DNA from: Robiginitomaculum sp.
GTDB taxonomy: Bacteria > Pseudomonadota > Alphaproteobacteria > Caulobacterales > Maricaulaceae
Length of the DNA: 64,000 nt
Reading direction: 5' to 3'
Assembly: GCA_021776515.1 (NCBI GenBank)
Contig: JAJFFS010000008.1
Location: forward strand, 1-64,000
In this document: in pieces, positions 1 to 9,485 of the stretch
Layout: every line of letters starts with the position of its first letter
How positions within the stretch are numbered: position 1 is the stretch's first letter
Position numbers and translations under genes: made by a program
The notes under the pieces: generated by a model
The model's input: the letters and a program-made list of their open reading frames with translations, nothing else
What the model was told of the DNA's origin: nothing
Database searches by the model: none

Positions 1-3000
1 GCCCGGCCCAGTGCGTCATAAGAATAGCTTAAAGTTGCCATGGCCGCGCAGGCGCCCTGACAAGCGCTATAGCTGAGCGTGCTCAGTAAATTGTCATTGT
101 CATAGACGTAAGCCTGCTCATAGCTGGTCACACTACCCGCAGTTGGCGTGCGGGTCGCCTCGTGCTGCGCTACCCGGCCCAGAGCGTCATAGCTGAGCGC
201 AATAGCCTCGGTGAGCCCGCCAGAGGTTTTGGAGGAAGAAAGCGCCATGCCCGAAGCGTTATAGCCAAAGCTCTGCGATGCGCCGGGGAAGGTTTTGGAT
301 AAAATACGGCCGTAAGTGTCATAGGTGCTGCTGATAATCTCGCCATTGCGCCGCCTGTGGCTCAGCTGATTACCATCCTTATCATAAGTGAAACTCTCTG
401 ATGAGCCACCCGGGAAGGTGATCGAGCTGACCCGACCAAAGGCGTCATAGGCCCAATTGGTATCGTAGCTGGAATTATCACCCGCCACACCCAAATTGCC
501 GAAGATGCCCTTGGCCTGACGCAAGCGCGTGCGCTCACCCGGCAGGGTAAAGCTGCTCTCATGGCGCTGGATGGCATTAGCTGTTCCAGCACCGGTTATC
601 TCGCCCACAATATCGCCGCGAAGATTATACATCACCTCACTCATCTGACCGGCACCATCTGTGGTGCGTAACAGCCGTCCGGCCGGCGTATAGGTAAAGC
701 TCTGCACATCGCCCGAAGGATCGGTGATCGAGCTGGCCCGGCCATTGGTGCCATAGGCCACCGAGGTGCTGTACCAGTTGGCCGCATTGGTGATGACCGG
801 CGCGGCAATGCCTTCCTTGCCCTCCCGTATCGAGGCCAGCCGTCCATTGGTGTCATAGGTAAAGGCAGAGGTGGTTTTTGCACTGGCGTTTTGCGCCCCG
901 TTGACCGTGCTGGTAATACGCCGGGCGTCGTCATAAATAGCGCTGGTGATGCGCCCCGCCGGTGAGGTGATTTGGGTCAGATCACCCGCAGGCGACCAGG
1001 TAAAGTTACTGGTCTGGCTGAGCGCGCCGGAACTGACGGTTTTGGTAGTTGGCAAGCCTTTGACATAACCGCCAAAGGTCGTGGTCCGGGTGGCACCGGC
1101 ACCGCCAGATTGCAGCGCGCCCAGAGCTTCAGTTTGTGTGAGCATCAACCCGAAGGCGTCATAGGTATAGGTGGTGGTTTGCGGGCCGGTGGTTTGCGAG
1201 GTGAGACCATTGGAGAAATAGCTAAAATTCTGCACCGCCCCGCCCGGGCTGGTGGTTCTCGTCGGTTGCAGGGGATAGGTGGCGTTGGCGTATTGAGTGC
1301 TGGTGATCAGTGCGCTGCCCGCAGGGGAAAGACAGGTGGAAGAAACATCCCCCGCCGCGTGCTGCGCCGCGCAAACCTGCGCGCCGTTGGCATCATAGGC
1401 AAAGGTGGAGCGGCGGGAAAAGGCATTGGCATTGGTCGCCAGAGCGTCCTCGTGCACCTGCCGGGTCTCAATCACGCGCCCAATATCATCATGATCGTTG
1501 ATAGTCAGCCAGCCCAACGCATCACGGGTGCGTACAGACCTGCCGAATTCGTTAAAATATTCCGTAAAGCCGCCAACATCACCGGCCTGCTGTATTGGAT
1601 CACGGCTTTCACCACGCACACCTTCGGCGATATAGTATTCCTGCTTGTCGCCGTTTTTGTTGGTGACGCTCTCAACCCGGCCATGGTCGTTATATTTTAT
1701 GTTGAGGTGCGCGGTATTATCATTAGCCGGATCGCCATCAGCAAGAAAAACCCGGGTCAGCAATGGGCTTAAAAGTGTGCCGCCAACCAGGCCGGTTGAC
1801 ACCCCACCAATCCCGCGCAACACAGGTTGGAAGTAATGATCTGGGTCTTCATATTCATAGGTATGCGTATTATTCTCAAGACCGTTGACAGAGCGCAAAA
1901 GCTTGGCGTTTTTATCGTTACTTATTTGACGGTCATCTAGATAGGCCAAGGTTTCATAGCTGAAACTGACACTGTGGTTGTAGTTATCAGAAACCGCGGT
2001 CACGCCCATGCCTGCCGCACTCTCGGTCACCTCTAAGTTTATTATCCGTCCAAGTGAATTACTTACGCCTATTAGCGATCCGGGAACATCATAATTGAAC
2101 GTAACGTCTATTCCTGTTGGGAAATGCCAAAGAGTAGGCTTGAATCGCCCAACACCTTTACCAAGGTCAGCAGGGAAGCTACCTGGATTAAGAGCCGAGA
2201 ACCAATTGATCTCGCGATTGTAATCCGGGGCCGGGCCGAATATAAAATCGATTGTGGATCGATCACCAAGGGTATAAGTAAAACTTACATCTTTATAACG
2301 ATAACCCTTTTGAACCGAAGTCCAAAACCCATCGCATATGATTGTTGTCTCTAAACCACATATATTAAGGTGGAATGTAGCATTTGTACTAAGGCCCGCC
2401 ACCTCTGTTCTTACCAGTTCCGGCTCATTGGTTTGAACTAAACTGCTAACAGAGCCCGCAGGTGTCAAATAGATGCCATTAGGGCCTCTAAAGAACCGTT
2501 CACTCTGATTGCCCCGGTGAACGGTGACAACGTTATTAAACGTCGACTGGCTCCACCAGTTTTGAACAATGGCATTGACCAACATATGCTCAATGCTGAT
2601 GGTAGGCGGGCTTGCAATACCATGCATAATCGCAAATGCGGCCAGGGTGCGTGCAGCGTGCACAGCTTCTCCATTTCCGTAAACAATGCCACCATCTGAA
2701 GAATAATCTAGCCGTATATCATAGGTATGTGTCCAACCCAGACCTAATGGCCCCTCTCGTCCTTTGGAAGCTGTGGAATAGGTGCGTTGAAATGATAAAG
2801 CATTAGGGAACTCATCATTACCTACCACTAAATCAGGTGGAGGGGTCATGATCATCTCGCCGCTGTCAAGCGCGACATCAAACGATCCTGCAAAACTCTC
2901 AAACTGGTCCTCTAAAAATTCTCCATCTATTGATGGCAATTGCATCGCATCCAAAGTTGGAGCACCGCCACCTTTAAAATTTCCCAGACCCAAGCTATCA

Positions 3001-5225
3001 AACTGTAAAAGGTGTGCGATTTCGCCGCTGGTTTCATTTATGGAAATTATCGCTCGCCCAAGGAAATGACGATCTTCCCCGCGTCTCCACGGTTTTTCCA
3101 AAGGACCGAGAACCCTTTGAGAAGGAAAAACAAGGGTGAACCCTTCATTCACTAACGTTTGCGCATTATTGGGCATTGCGTCTGATTGTCCTCGTGCAGC
3201 CAAAGTGCTGGCTACAGAAGCATAATTTGCAGCATCTACTTTATAAAAACCTTCATTGATATTAGCCCATTGGCCAGGAGCAACGGTATTATCATTGAAC
3301 CAGTTATAATCTGCAGCAACCGCTATAGCATCGGGCTGCTCCATGTTCTGTAAAGCGACACCTGCCTCAAGCGCATTAAGCGTACCACCCAAGGCGTGAA
3401 GAAATTTTCTGGTTGCTGCAACCTCCTCAGCTTGCGTTCCTGTCGTTTTTGAAAAACTCCAACTCGATTCAATATCAAGAAAAACCTGCTCTTCACGGAC
3501 TGTATTATTCGGCCAGATATTAAATCTGGATGTCACAACCCCTAAGGAATGGTGATGGGTAGAGACACCTTGCAACATTCGGGCATGAACATCCATGGCT
3601 GACTGTGTCTGTGCTAAATAGCTCGCCCCCAACACCACCTTACCCGTATGCTTGGTCGCTATCAGACTTTCTTGGCCCAGTGGTGGCCCGCATACGTCAA
3701 TATTAAGAACGCAGCCGCCATCTGGATCCCCGTCACCGTCCGTATCGTGATACGCGCGGGGATTAAAATCGTCGAGCGGTAATTTACGGCTTAATTCATT
3801 GGAATAGTCAGGTGCCACAGCACCCACTGAGATAACAATTGCAACCGCCCCATTGAGATCGGCTTGCGTACCGCTCAATTGATCCATAAAAGCGCCAGCA
3901 TCAGCTGCGTAAGGGTGGTTAACAGTTAAGGCAATAGCTGCAAAAGGAAAATTCCAAAGCTTGTAACTTTCAGACGAGACTTCGCCCAGTATTTGATTAT
4001 CTAACATTAACTGGATTTTTCCAGAGGCCGCCAGCGCAGGAACATCAACACCAGAATGAATTGGGATGCCATGCGTAAGTGAAAGTCGCCGCCCAGCAAG
4101 CTTCTCACTCGATAATTGCACCAAAACAGTATCGGCCGTTTGTGGAGGAGGGCCTATAAAAAAATCGGGGCTTGTGATGTTGATCGTTATTTGCGTTCTA
4201 AACGGACCCGGTATTTCTCCTGCCCATGTTGCCAAAACACTAGCTTGATGAGAATTGCTTGTTTGACGGACTGGCTCTTTACCGCTGATTCTGATCAGTC
4301 GTTTTCCACCTACAATGCTCTCAATTGTATTCTCTCTATAATTAGCCTTAAAATGGCTTGAAAGAGATTGTGCATAGCCGTTTATGCTAGCCTCAATGCC
4401 ATCGCCATTTACATGATGTACAAAAGAAGAGGTCAGCCCTGAAGGCGCTGCGGCAGAAATGATATTGGAAGCAGAGCCGCCCATCACAGTCGTGAGATTG
4501 AGTGACCCATCGTGTATTGCACCCGTAATTACGGTGTGTTGTTTGAATGCAGGGTCAAACTGGTAGAAAATACCATTAATTTTTGCTTTAACCCAAACAT
4601 GAGCAATGGTGATATTTGTAAAGTTAAGACCTGACCCGGTTACTGAAACTGGAACACCGCCATTTGCAAATATTCTCTCTGCTGCCTCTCCAGTTAACGC
4701 TGAAACACCCAGCCAGCTTTCAAGTTCAACCTTACTGACCGTTATGCTGCCATAAACATATTCAGCCGTAATATTACTTGCCCTTAATAGCTCTACCATC
4801 AAGTGAGATTGATCGAAGGCTGTACCGGATTTATGAACAATCGACCCATATGCCCCTTTTTTGAGACCAAATAGAGGTTCATATTCTATGCCATCATGCA
4901 CAAACGCGTAAATTTCATCAGGATCATTATGTAGGTTTTTCGCCAAATCGTTGATGCGCACTGGGCGGGAAATATCGATTGAGGGACTAGAAACGCCTTG
5001 TGCTTGATAATAAGCCCATGCTGATGCTGGCGTAACGGCGGGTGCCACACCAAGACGATTCGATTGATAGTCTGGTGGTGTTTGCGCTTCTATATTTGTT
5101 GCTATTCCAGCCAGAAAAAACAAAACCATAAACACATGGGCGGTGTGGGGTACGATTTTTCCCACAGATGTTGAGAGTGACGTCGGCAACCCGGTCTTGC
5201 GGTTCTGCTGTGTTTTATGATCCAC
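1..5225 (-). CDS. Giant RHS/YD-repeat protein with N-terminal transglutaminase-like domain (3' end outside window)
   Basis: The ORF track omits this gene because it has no stop inside the window. I read the frame at the start, the middle and the left edge (ending in YDALGR) and it is the same throughout. It begins with a hydrophobic segment and an ...EAQ cleavage-like site, so it is probably exported. Next comes a transglutaminase-like domain (roughly residues 80-230) in which the usual GxCxDQ is GTAFDQ, so the catalytic Cys is missing, while the HVWV and FDPAFK parts remain. A DTDGDGDPDGG stretch near residue 490 resembles a thrombospondin type-3 calcium loop. An RHS-type N-terminal segment follows from about residue 800, then dense YD repeats such as YDAFGR and TYDTNGR. 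I chose GTG 5225 because GGGAAG lies just upstream; an in-frame ATG exists at 5261. The C-terminus, where a toxin tip would lie, is not visible. Family knowledge: such proteins form repeat shells around toxic tips. Confidence 0.88.
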   Translation of the reverse strand, partial: MDHKTQQNRKTGLPTSLSTSVGKIVPHTAHVFMVLFFLAGIATNIEAQTPPDYQSNRLGVAPAVTPASAWAYYQAQGVSSPSIDISRPVRINDLAKNLHNDPDEIYAFVHDGIEYEPLFGLKKGAYGSIVHKSGTAFDQSHLMVELLRASNITAEYVYGSITVSKVELESWLGVSALTGEAAERIFANGGVPVSVTGSGLNFTNITIAHVWVKAKINGIFYQFDPAFKQHTVITGAIHDGSLNLTTVMGGSASNIISAAAPSGLTSSFVHHVNGDGIEASINGYAQSLSSHFKANYRENTIESIVGGKRLIRISGKEPVRQTSNSHQASVLATWAGEIPGPFRTQITINITSPDFFIGPPPQTADTVLVQLSSEKLAGRRLSLTHGIPIHSGVDVPALAASGKIQLMLDNQILGEVSSESYKLWNFPFAAIALTVNHPYAADAGAFMDQLSGTQADLNGAVAIVISVGAVAPDYSNELSRKLPLDDFNPRAYHDTDGDGDPDGGCVLNIDVCGPPLGQESLIATKHTGKVVLGASYLAQTQSAMDVHARMLQGVSTHHHSLGVVTSRFNIWPNNTVREEQVFLDIESSWSFSKTTGTQAEEVAATRKFLHALGGTLNALEAGVALQNMEQPDAIAVAADYNWFNDNTVAPGQWANINEGFYKVDAANYASVASTLAARGQSDAMPNNAQTLVNEGFTLVFPSQRVLGPLEKPWRRGEDRHFLGRAIISINETSGEIAHLLQFDSLGLGNFKGGGAPTLDAMQLPSIDGEFLEDQFESFAGSFDVALDSGEMIMTPPPDLVVGNDEFPNALSFQRTYSTASKGREGPLGLGWTHTYDIRLDYSSDGGIVYGNGEAVHAARTLAAFAIMHGIASPPTISIEHMLVNAIVQNWWSQSTFNNVVTVHRGNQSERFFRGPNGIYLTPAGSVSSLVQTNEPELVRTEVAGLSTNATFHLNICGLETTIICDGFWTSVQKGYRYKDVSFTYTLGDRSTIDFIFGPAPDYNREINWFSALNPGSFPADLGKGVGRFKPTLWHFPTGIDVTFNYDVPGSLIGVSNSLGRIINLEVTESAAGMGVTAVSDNYNHSVSFSYETLAYLDDRQISNDKNAKLLRSVNGLENNTHTYEYEDPDHYFQPVLRGIGGVSTGLVGGTLLSPLLTRVFLADGDPANDNTAHLNIKYNDHGRVESVTNKNGDKQEYYIAEGVRGESRDPIQQAGDVGGFTEYFNEFGRSVRTRDALGWLTINDHDDIGRVIETRQVHEDALATNANAFSRRSTFAYDANGAQVCAAQHAAGDVSSTCLSPAGSALITSTQYANATYPLQPTRTTSPGGAVQNFSYFSNGLTSQTTGPQTTTYTYDAFGLMLTQTEALGALQSGGAGATRTTTFGGYVKGLPTTKTVSSGALSQTSNFTWSPAGDLTQITSPAGRITSAIYDDARRITSTVNGAQNASAKTTSAFTYDTNGRLASIREGKEGIAAPVITNAANWYSTSVAYGTNGRASSITDPSGDVQSFTYTPAGRLLRTTDGAGQMSEVMYNLRGDIVGEITGAGTANAIQRHESSFTLPGERTRLRQAKGIFGNLGVAGDNSSYDTNWAYDAFGRVSSITFPGGSSESFTYDKDGNQLSHRRRNGEIISSTYDTYGRILSKTFPGASQSFGYNASGMALSSSKTSGGLTEAIALSYDALGRVAQHEATRTPTAGSVTSYEQAYVYDNDNLLSTLSYSACQGACAAMATLSYSYDALGR

Positions 5226-5347
5226 TTTTCTTCCCAAGCTATATTTTAAGATTCTGACCATCTGGTGAATTACGTCCAAATCCATCACTTGGTGTCCCTT
5301 TATCTTCGCTTCCATTGAACCATTGAGAGATAATTTGATACCATTGA

Positions 5348-6478
5348 TCATTTATCTCCCCCCGGCTTTTTCCCACGGTTTTTCTTTCTGCGTTCTGCTG
5401 CCTCTGGACCGTATTGAGCTTCAAAAACTTTCAAATACGGCGGGACTTCTCTTTTGCGCTTGCCTGAAGTTTTGCTCCCTGATTGGGGCCCGCTTTTTTG
5501 AGACGGATCATTTGAATTAAGAGAGAAAAATAGACCCGTCGGTGAAGGAAGATAAATGAGCACACTTCCCGACATAGTACCGCAGTTGCCATCGGTAAGG
5601 GTGAAATTCAGAAGCTCAGAGGATTCAGTGATTACCGCATTCGGTATATAACGAATATGTGGCAGTGGGTTGTTATTGATAATTTCTGCAGTTCCAGAAA
5701 GCGCACCAGAAACTGAGATGAAGGTCATAACCTGACCTGCATCAGGGTCACTGGCAACATGGATGGCAGCAATTGGCAAAGCCCACCAACCATCTGGATA
5801 AATATAGGCCTGTCCAGTTGGAGTTGGAACCGTGTTCGACGAGGCCTGCACATTAACCGTAACACTGCCGTCCACAGTATAATTGTTGTCTGTAATGGTA
5901 TAGTTTATAGGGTCAGAGGCCACCGTACAGCCTGCCGTAAAGACTATTTTATCTCCAGTAACATTAGCGGCATTGCCAGCAGCGGCATCAACGTTAGAAA
6001 CGCCTGCTACAGACAAGCTATCACCAACATCTGGATCACTTGCACCATTTAAAACAAGAAGATCAACACTGCCCTGTTGAATAACCGTCTTTGTAAAAGG
6101 CGGTCGTGGGATTGGAGGTTGATTGGGCGGCATTAGAGACACCACACTTAATTGGGTTCTGTTATCTTGCAGGTCATACTCAAACCCTAACTGGAATTCA
6201 CTGTCGTAAGTGGCTTTTTTCAATCGACCATGCTCGTCATACTCATAATCAGACGTAACGGGCTGTGCGAAAATTACAGATGGCGCACTCAACAAAACCG
6301 CGGCGCTCAGGATGGTACGAAACACTTTTCTGGGGTTAATAATTTTATTTCCCGGTGTTGTTTGAAATATGCGCCAGATGCGTGCCCAACTGGTAAATAA
6401 TACCGATAAAAAACCTATAATCATCCAGTAAAGCACCCCGCTTTCTTCGTTGTTTTCGTTATTTTCTATAAACCACAT
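5348..6478 (-). CDS. Exported protein with one YD segment and two Ig/cadherin-like units
   Basis: This 376-residue protein has an N-terminal hydrophobic segment (about residues 16-35) and then a second, signal-peptide-like stretch ending in VIFAQP. A GTG at 6325 just before that stretch could be the true start; I keep the longer ATG form with low certainty. After the signal is a short YD segment (YEYDEHGR, then GFEYDLQDNRTQLS), which is what normally ends an RHS repeat domain. A proline linker follows (NQPPIPRPP) and then two cadherin- or VCBS-like units with SDPDVGD and SDPDAGQ motifs. The last 45 residues are very basic. It lies about 120 bases upstream of the giant RHS gene on the same strand, so the two are probably cotranscribed. 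It may be an accessory adhesin or a relic of a larger RHS protein. The function is not known to me. Confidence 0.7.
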   Translation of the reverse strand: MWFIENNENNEESGVLYWMIIGFLSVLFTSWARIWRIFQTTPGNKIINPRKVFRTILSAAVLLSAPSVIFAQPVTSDYEYDEHGRLKKATYDSEFQLGFEYDLQDNRTQLSVVSLMPPNQPPIPRPPFTKTVIQQGSVDLLVLNGASDPDVGDSLSVAGVSNVDAAAGNAANVTGDKIVFTAGCTVASDPINYTITDNNYTVDGSVTVNVQASSNTVPTPTGQAYIYPDGWWALPIAAIHVASDPDAGQVMTFISVSGALSGTAEIINNNPLPHIRYIPNAVITESSELLNFTLTDGNCGTMSGSVLIYLPSPTGLFFSLNSNDPSQKSGPQSGSKTSGKRKREVPPYLKVFEAQYGPEAAERRKKNRGKKPGGDK

Positions 6479-6589
6479 GCTTCATTAATCATTTTTTGCT
6501 GCATTGCAAGCATATATTATTTTTTTAATGAATTTATCAGTTAAAAGTTGTAAATACAAAAACAATATGATTAATAATTGCGCTCTATG

Positions 6590-6619
6590 TTGACTTTTTT
6601 CACTAAACATGTTTATTTT
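6590..6619 (+). promoter_or_regulatory. Candidate promoter for the T2SS operon
   Basis: TTGACT (6590-6595) and TATTTT (6614-6619) are separated by 18 bases in the AT-rich divergent region and lie about 55 bases before gspD. The -35 match is good and the -10 is weak. This is inference from consensus only. Confidence 0.4.
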
Positions 6620-6648
6620 TACATGGTTGATTACGCTAAACGCGTTTA
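6604..6648. promoter_or_regulatory. Pair of perfect palindromes TAAACNNGTTTA, candidate operators
   Basis: TAAACATGTTTA (6604-6615) and TAAACGCGTTTA (6637-6648) are each perfect 12-bp palindromes and differ only in the two central bases. Their centres are 33 bp apart, about three helical turns, so dimers bound to both would lie on the same face of the DNA. The first overlaps the spacer and -10 of the candidate gspD promoter. The second lies between the predicted start of transcription and the gspD start codon. I know of no named regulator with this exact site. The intergenic region also serves the divergent RHS genes. Confidence 0.6.
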
Positions 6649-6673
6649 ATTTATTTAATTCGTTGATATTTAT

Positions 6674-8764
6674 ATGAAAACAGTTACGAAGTTCAATGTT
6701 GTGGCGCTATGTGCCCTTTGTGTAGCTTGTGCAAACGTGAGCCGCCCTGACAAAGTTCCGCTGTTCAATGATGGGGCGCAATCAACACAGCCTATAGGTG
6801 CCATTCAAAATTCTAAAAAAAACTACGCTCCCCCTATAGGGCAAACCAAAAATACAAAAAATAGAGATGCTGAATGGAGCGCGATCGGAGATGGCAATTT
6901 TGTTCGCAATCCTGGTGCTAAGAAGGCTGCAAGCACCGCTCAAAACCTGAAAGAACCAATAGATTTTACCTTTCGCGATGCAGATATTTCCTATGTTGTT
7001 GATTTTGTCATTGGTGAGCTTCTTAGCGCTGACTATGTGTTACCGCCTCAAGCGCAGGGCAAGGTTACGCTTAGTGCAAAAAGCCTAATAAATACGGATC
7101 AGGTCCTTTTTGTTCTCAACAGCGCGTTTGAACCACAGGGCTGGTTTCTTGATCAACAAGATAAATTATACGCTTTAAAGCGCACCAATGAGCAAAAGAG
7201 CGAAGCATTCTCCCCGGAGCTGATCAGCCCATCTTTGCAAAGCACGCCCGTTTCCGGTGCACTTGTTTTTTCTCCATGCTGTGCCGCAGCAACGCAGCTT
7301 GCCGAGTTGGTTCGCCCTTTTGCCGTTCAAGGTGTTTCGGTAAGCGTACAAAAAGACAGGGGGTTAATCTTTATTACTGGTGATCCGGTTCTTGCTGGCG
7401 CAACAGCTGATACCTTGAAAATGTTTGATGTTGACTGGTTTGATGCTGGTTCTGTTTCACTTATACCTCTTGAAAATGTCTCTCCTGAAACCTTGGTTCT
7501 TGAGATAAAACCGATCCTCGCCAAATCGGCACCTGATGTCGACGTTGCCGCCCTGCCAAGGCTTGATGCCGTGGTGTTGTTGTCTCCTCGAAAAAGGGGG
7601 TTGATGGCGGCCAAAACCTGGGTCAAACGTCTGGATCGTGCCATTTCAACGGGCACGAACGATATGTTGATCTATCAGACTCTCAATCGCTCCGCGAGCG
7701 AGCTTTCTGCTATAGTTTCTTCGACCAATTCTAACGATTCATTCTTGCAAAACGAGGTTGCAAACAATGTGAATTCGCCCGGAACTCACAATAGTCAAAT
7801 TGCAATTAGACGACAACGGGGCGTAGGGGTTGACGCTGGACAGCAGACACGAAGGAATGACTTTGGTCGCTCGTTTTCTATTTCTGTAGATGAATCACAG
7901 GATATAATTATTGCCCAGGGTCTGCCGGCAGAACTACAAAAGCTCCACGACCTTCTTAAATTACTGGATAAACCCCGCGCCCAAGTGTTGATTGAGGCTG
8001 TGATTTTGGAGGTTTCGCTAACGCAAAATGATTCACTGGGGATTCAATGGCAAGGACGTGAGGGGCAAGTTGATCTGCTATTTTCAAATAGCAAAAACGG
8101 GACAATTCAGCCACGAGCACCTGGAATTTCAGCCACCTATATCAATCAAGATATATCTGCCATTATTGATGCCTTGGCCTCTCAAAATGATATTGAGATT
8201 ATTTCCAGCCCGCGCCTAATCACCTTGAGTAATGAAACGGCACGTTTGCAAATTGGTGACCAGGTGCCGATTATATCACAAAGTGCGGTGAACGTTGCCA
8301 CTTCAAACGCCACACTGGTCAACACCATCAGCACCCGCGATACCGGGGTGCAGCTTAATGTAACGCCAAAGGTTCGTGCGGGTGGCGTGGTAGAACTTGC
8401 TGTCACCCAAGAAGTTAGCGATGTAATTCAAACGACAAGCTCAGGTATTGACTCACCAACCATTCGCCGACGCAGCTTTGAAAGCACGCTTATTGTGCCT
8501 GATGGACAATCGGTCGCGTTAGGTGGGTTGATGAGCTCAACCGTAAGTGTAAGCGATTCTGGTGTACCTTTTATCAAGGACATACCGCTCCTGGGAACCT
8601 TGTTCAAAAGCCAAAACACATCACGCTCACGAACCGAGTTGATTGTACTTTTACGCCCCACCATTTTACCAAACCCCGCCGAAGCGGTGTCGGCAACCAA
8701 TAGGCTTAAAGAGGCTTTACAGCGCCTTTCAGATCGGTTCGGAGTAAAAAATGAGAGTCATTGA
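6674..8764 (+). CDS. gspD: Type II secretion secretin GspD
   Basis: The outer-membrane secretin that forms the exit pore of the type II secretion system. The protein has 696 residues. Its N-terminus is lipoprotein-like, with a hydrophobic stretch ending in VAC near Cys19, although the lipobox is imperfect. An N0-like domain starts near residue 95 (IDFTFRDADISYVVDFV), N1-N3-type repeats follow, and the secretin core occupies the C-terminal third. The core carries VPDGQSVALGGL and GVPFIKDIPLLGTLF, the classic secretin signatures. A lipid anchor on the secretin itself could explain the absence of a pilotin gene nearby. It is the first gene of the operon and overlaps gspK by 14 bases. There is no gspC upstream of it, unlike the common enterobacterial order; a GspC-like gene closes the operon instead. 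Confidence 0.95.
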   Translation: MKTVTKFNVVALCALCVACANVSRPDKVPLFNDGAQSTQPIGAIQNSKKNYAPPIGQTKNTKNRDAEWSAIGDGNFVRNPGAKKAASTAQNLKEPIDFTFRDADISYVVDFVIGELLSADYVLPPQAQGKVTLSAKSLINTDQVLFVLNSAFEPQGWFLDQQDKLYALKRTNEQKSEAFSPELISPSLQSTPVSGALVFSPCCAAATQLAELVRPFAVQGVSVSVQKDRGLIFITGDPVLAGATADTLKMFDVDWFDAGSVSLIPLENVSPETLVLEIKPILAKSAPDVDVAALPRLDAVVLLSPRKRGLMAAKTWVKRLDRAISTGTNDMLIYQTLNRSASELSAIVSSTNSNDSFLQNEVANNVNSPGTHNSQIAIRRQRGVGVDAGQQTRRNDFGRSFSISVDESQDIIIAQGLPAELQKLHDLLKLLDKPRAQVLIEAVILEVSLTQNDSLGIQWQGREGQVDLLFSNSKNGTIQPRAPGISATYINQDISAIIDALASQNDIEIISSPRLITLSNETARLQIGDQVPIISQSAVNVATSNATLVNTISTRDTGVQLNVTPKVRAGGVVELAVTQEVSDVIQTTSSGIDSPTIRRRSFESTLIVPDGQSVALGGLMSSTVSVSDSGVPFIKDIPLLGTLFKSQNTSRSRTELIVLLRPTILPNPAEAVSATNRLKEALQRLSDRFGVKNESH

Positions 8765-9485
8765 CCCCTCTGGCACAAGAGATGGCTATGCCCTTGTAGC
8801 AACTTTGGTAACAATGGTTATCATCAGCTCTGCCGCCGCCGCAATCCTCACAATGAGTATGGCTGCCTATAGACGTGGTGCCATTGAGGTTGAGTGGGCT
8901 CGCCAGGAAAGCGCGCTGGAGGCTTCGATTGTTTGGGCCTCCAACGAGCTTGCTGCTGCCCCCGAATTGCGTGCCAAAGAACACTTTGTCGACAAAGCCA
9001 TGGCTACACTCCATTTTAATGGTTATGCCATGAACGTTGTTGTTCGCTCCGAAGAAGCAAAACTGGATATCAATGAGGCAGACCCCGTGCTGATAGAAAC
9101 CATCCTTACTAATATTGTTACACCGGCAGAAGCGCCCAATATTCAGAGCAAACTAGACGAGGTCAGCATCACACCCTTACGTTTACTCGACGATCTATGG
9201 CTAGGCACCAGTTTTTCGCAAAACACAAAAGCTTGCTTGCGTAACAGATTCACCGTTTTTAATGGGCAAATTGAAGGAGCCGGATATGCCCCGCCCACCC
9301 CTATTGGCAGAAATGTGACAGCGGGCAGGGTTTTCGATCTAATGGCATACATTAATGACAGCGATCAGCGCGGAGCACGGGTTACTATTTTAATAACCGG
9401 TGATGAGGGTGATCCGTATTGGACAATGGACTGGCGGTGGATTGCAACAAAAAAAATGGAAGATTGTGATGTTGATGAAATTTAG
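8751..9485 (+). CDS. gspK: Minor pseudopilin GspK
   Basis: The pseudopilus tip subunit of the type II system. The prepilin signal is DG^YALVA followed by a hydrophobic helix. Position +5 is Ala rather than Glu, as is usual in GspK. A segment with EEAKLDINEADP (about residues 101-112) matches the GspK fold, in which short helix-hairpin-like repeats follow the N-terminal helix. At 244 residues it is shorter than many GspK proteins, which exceed 300. The start overlaps the gspD stop, and the 3' end overlaps the chosen gspG start by 11 bases, so translation is probably coupled. Confidence 0.85.
   Translation: MRVIDPSGTRDGYALVATLVTMVIISSAAAAILTMSMAAYRRGAIEVEWARQESALEASIVWASNELAAAPELRAKEHFVDKAMATLHFNGYAMNVVVRSEEAKLDINEADPVLIETILTNIVTPAEAPNIQSKLDEVSITPLRLLDDLWLGTSFSQNTKACLRNRFTVFNGQIEGAGYAPPTPIGRNVTAGRVFDLMAYINDSDQRGARVTILITGDEGDPYWTMDWRWIATKKMEDCDVDEI

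Noticed and set aside
1-1700. Repeated DNA motifs that could suggest a CRISPR or tandem repeat
   Set aside because: The periodicity comes from degenerate YD amino-acid repeats. The DNA units are neither identical nor regularly spaced, and no CRISPR array is seen anywhere in the window.
972-1772. 266-residue plus-strand ORF
   Set aside because: It is the shadow of the YD-repeat frame of the RHS giant. Its Arg/Gly-rich translation has no family features, while the minus frame reads clear YD repeats.
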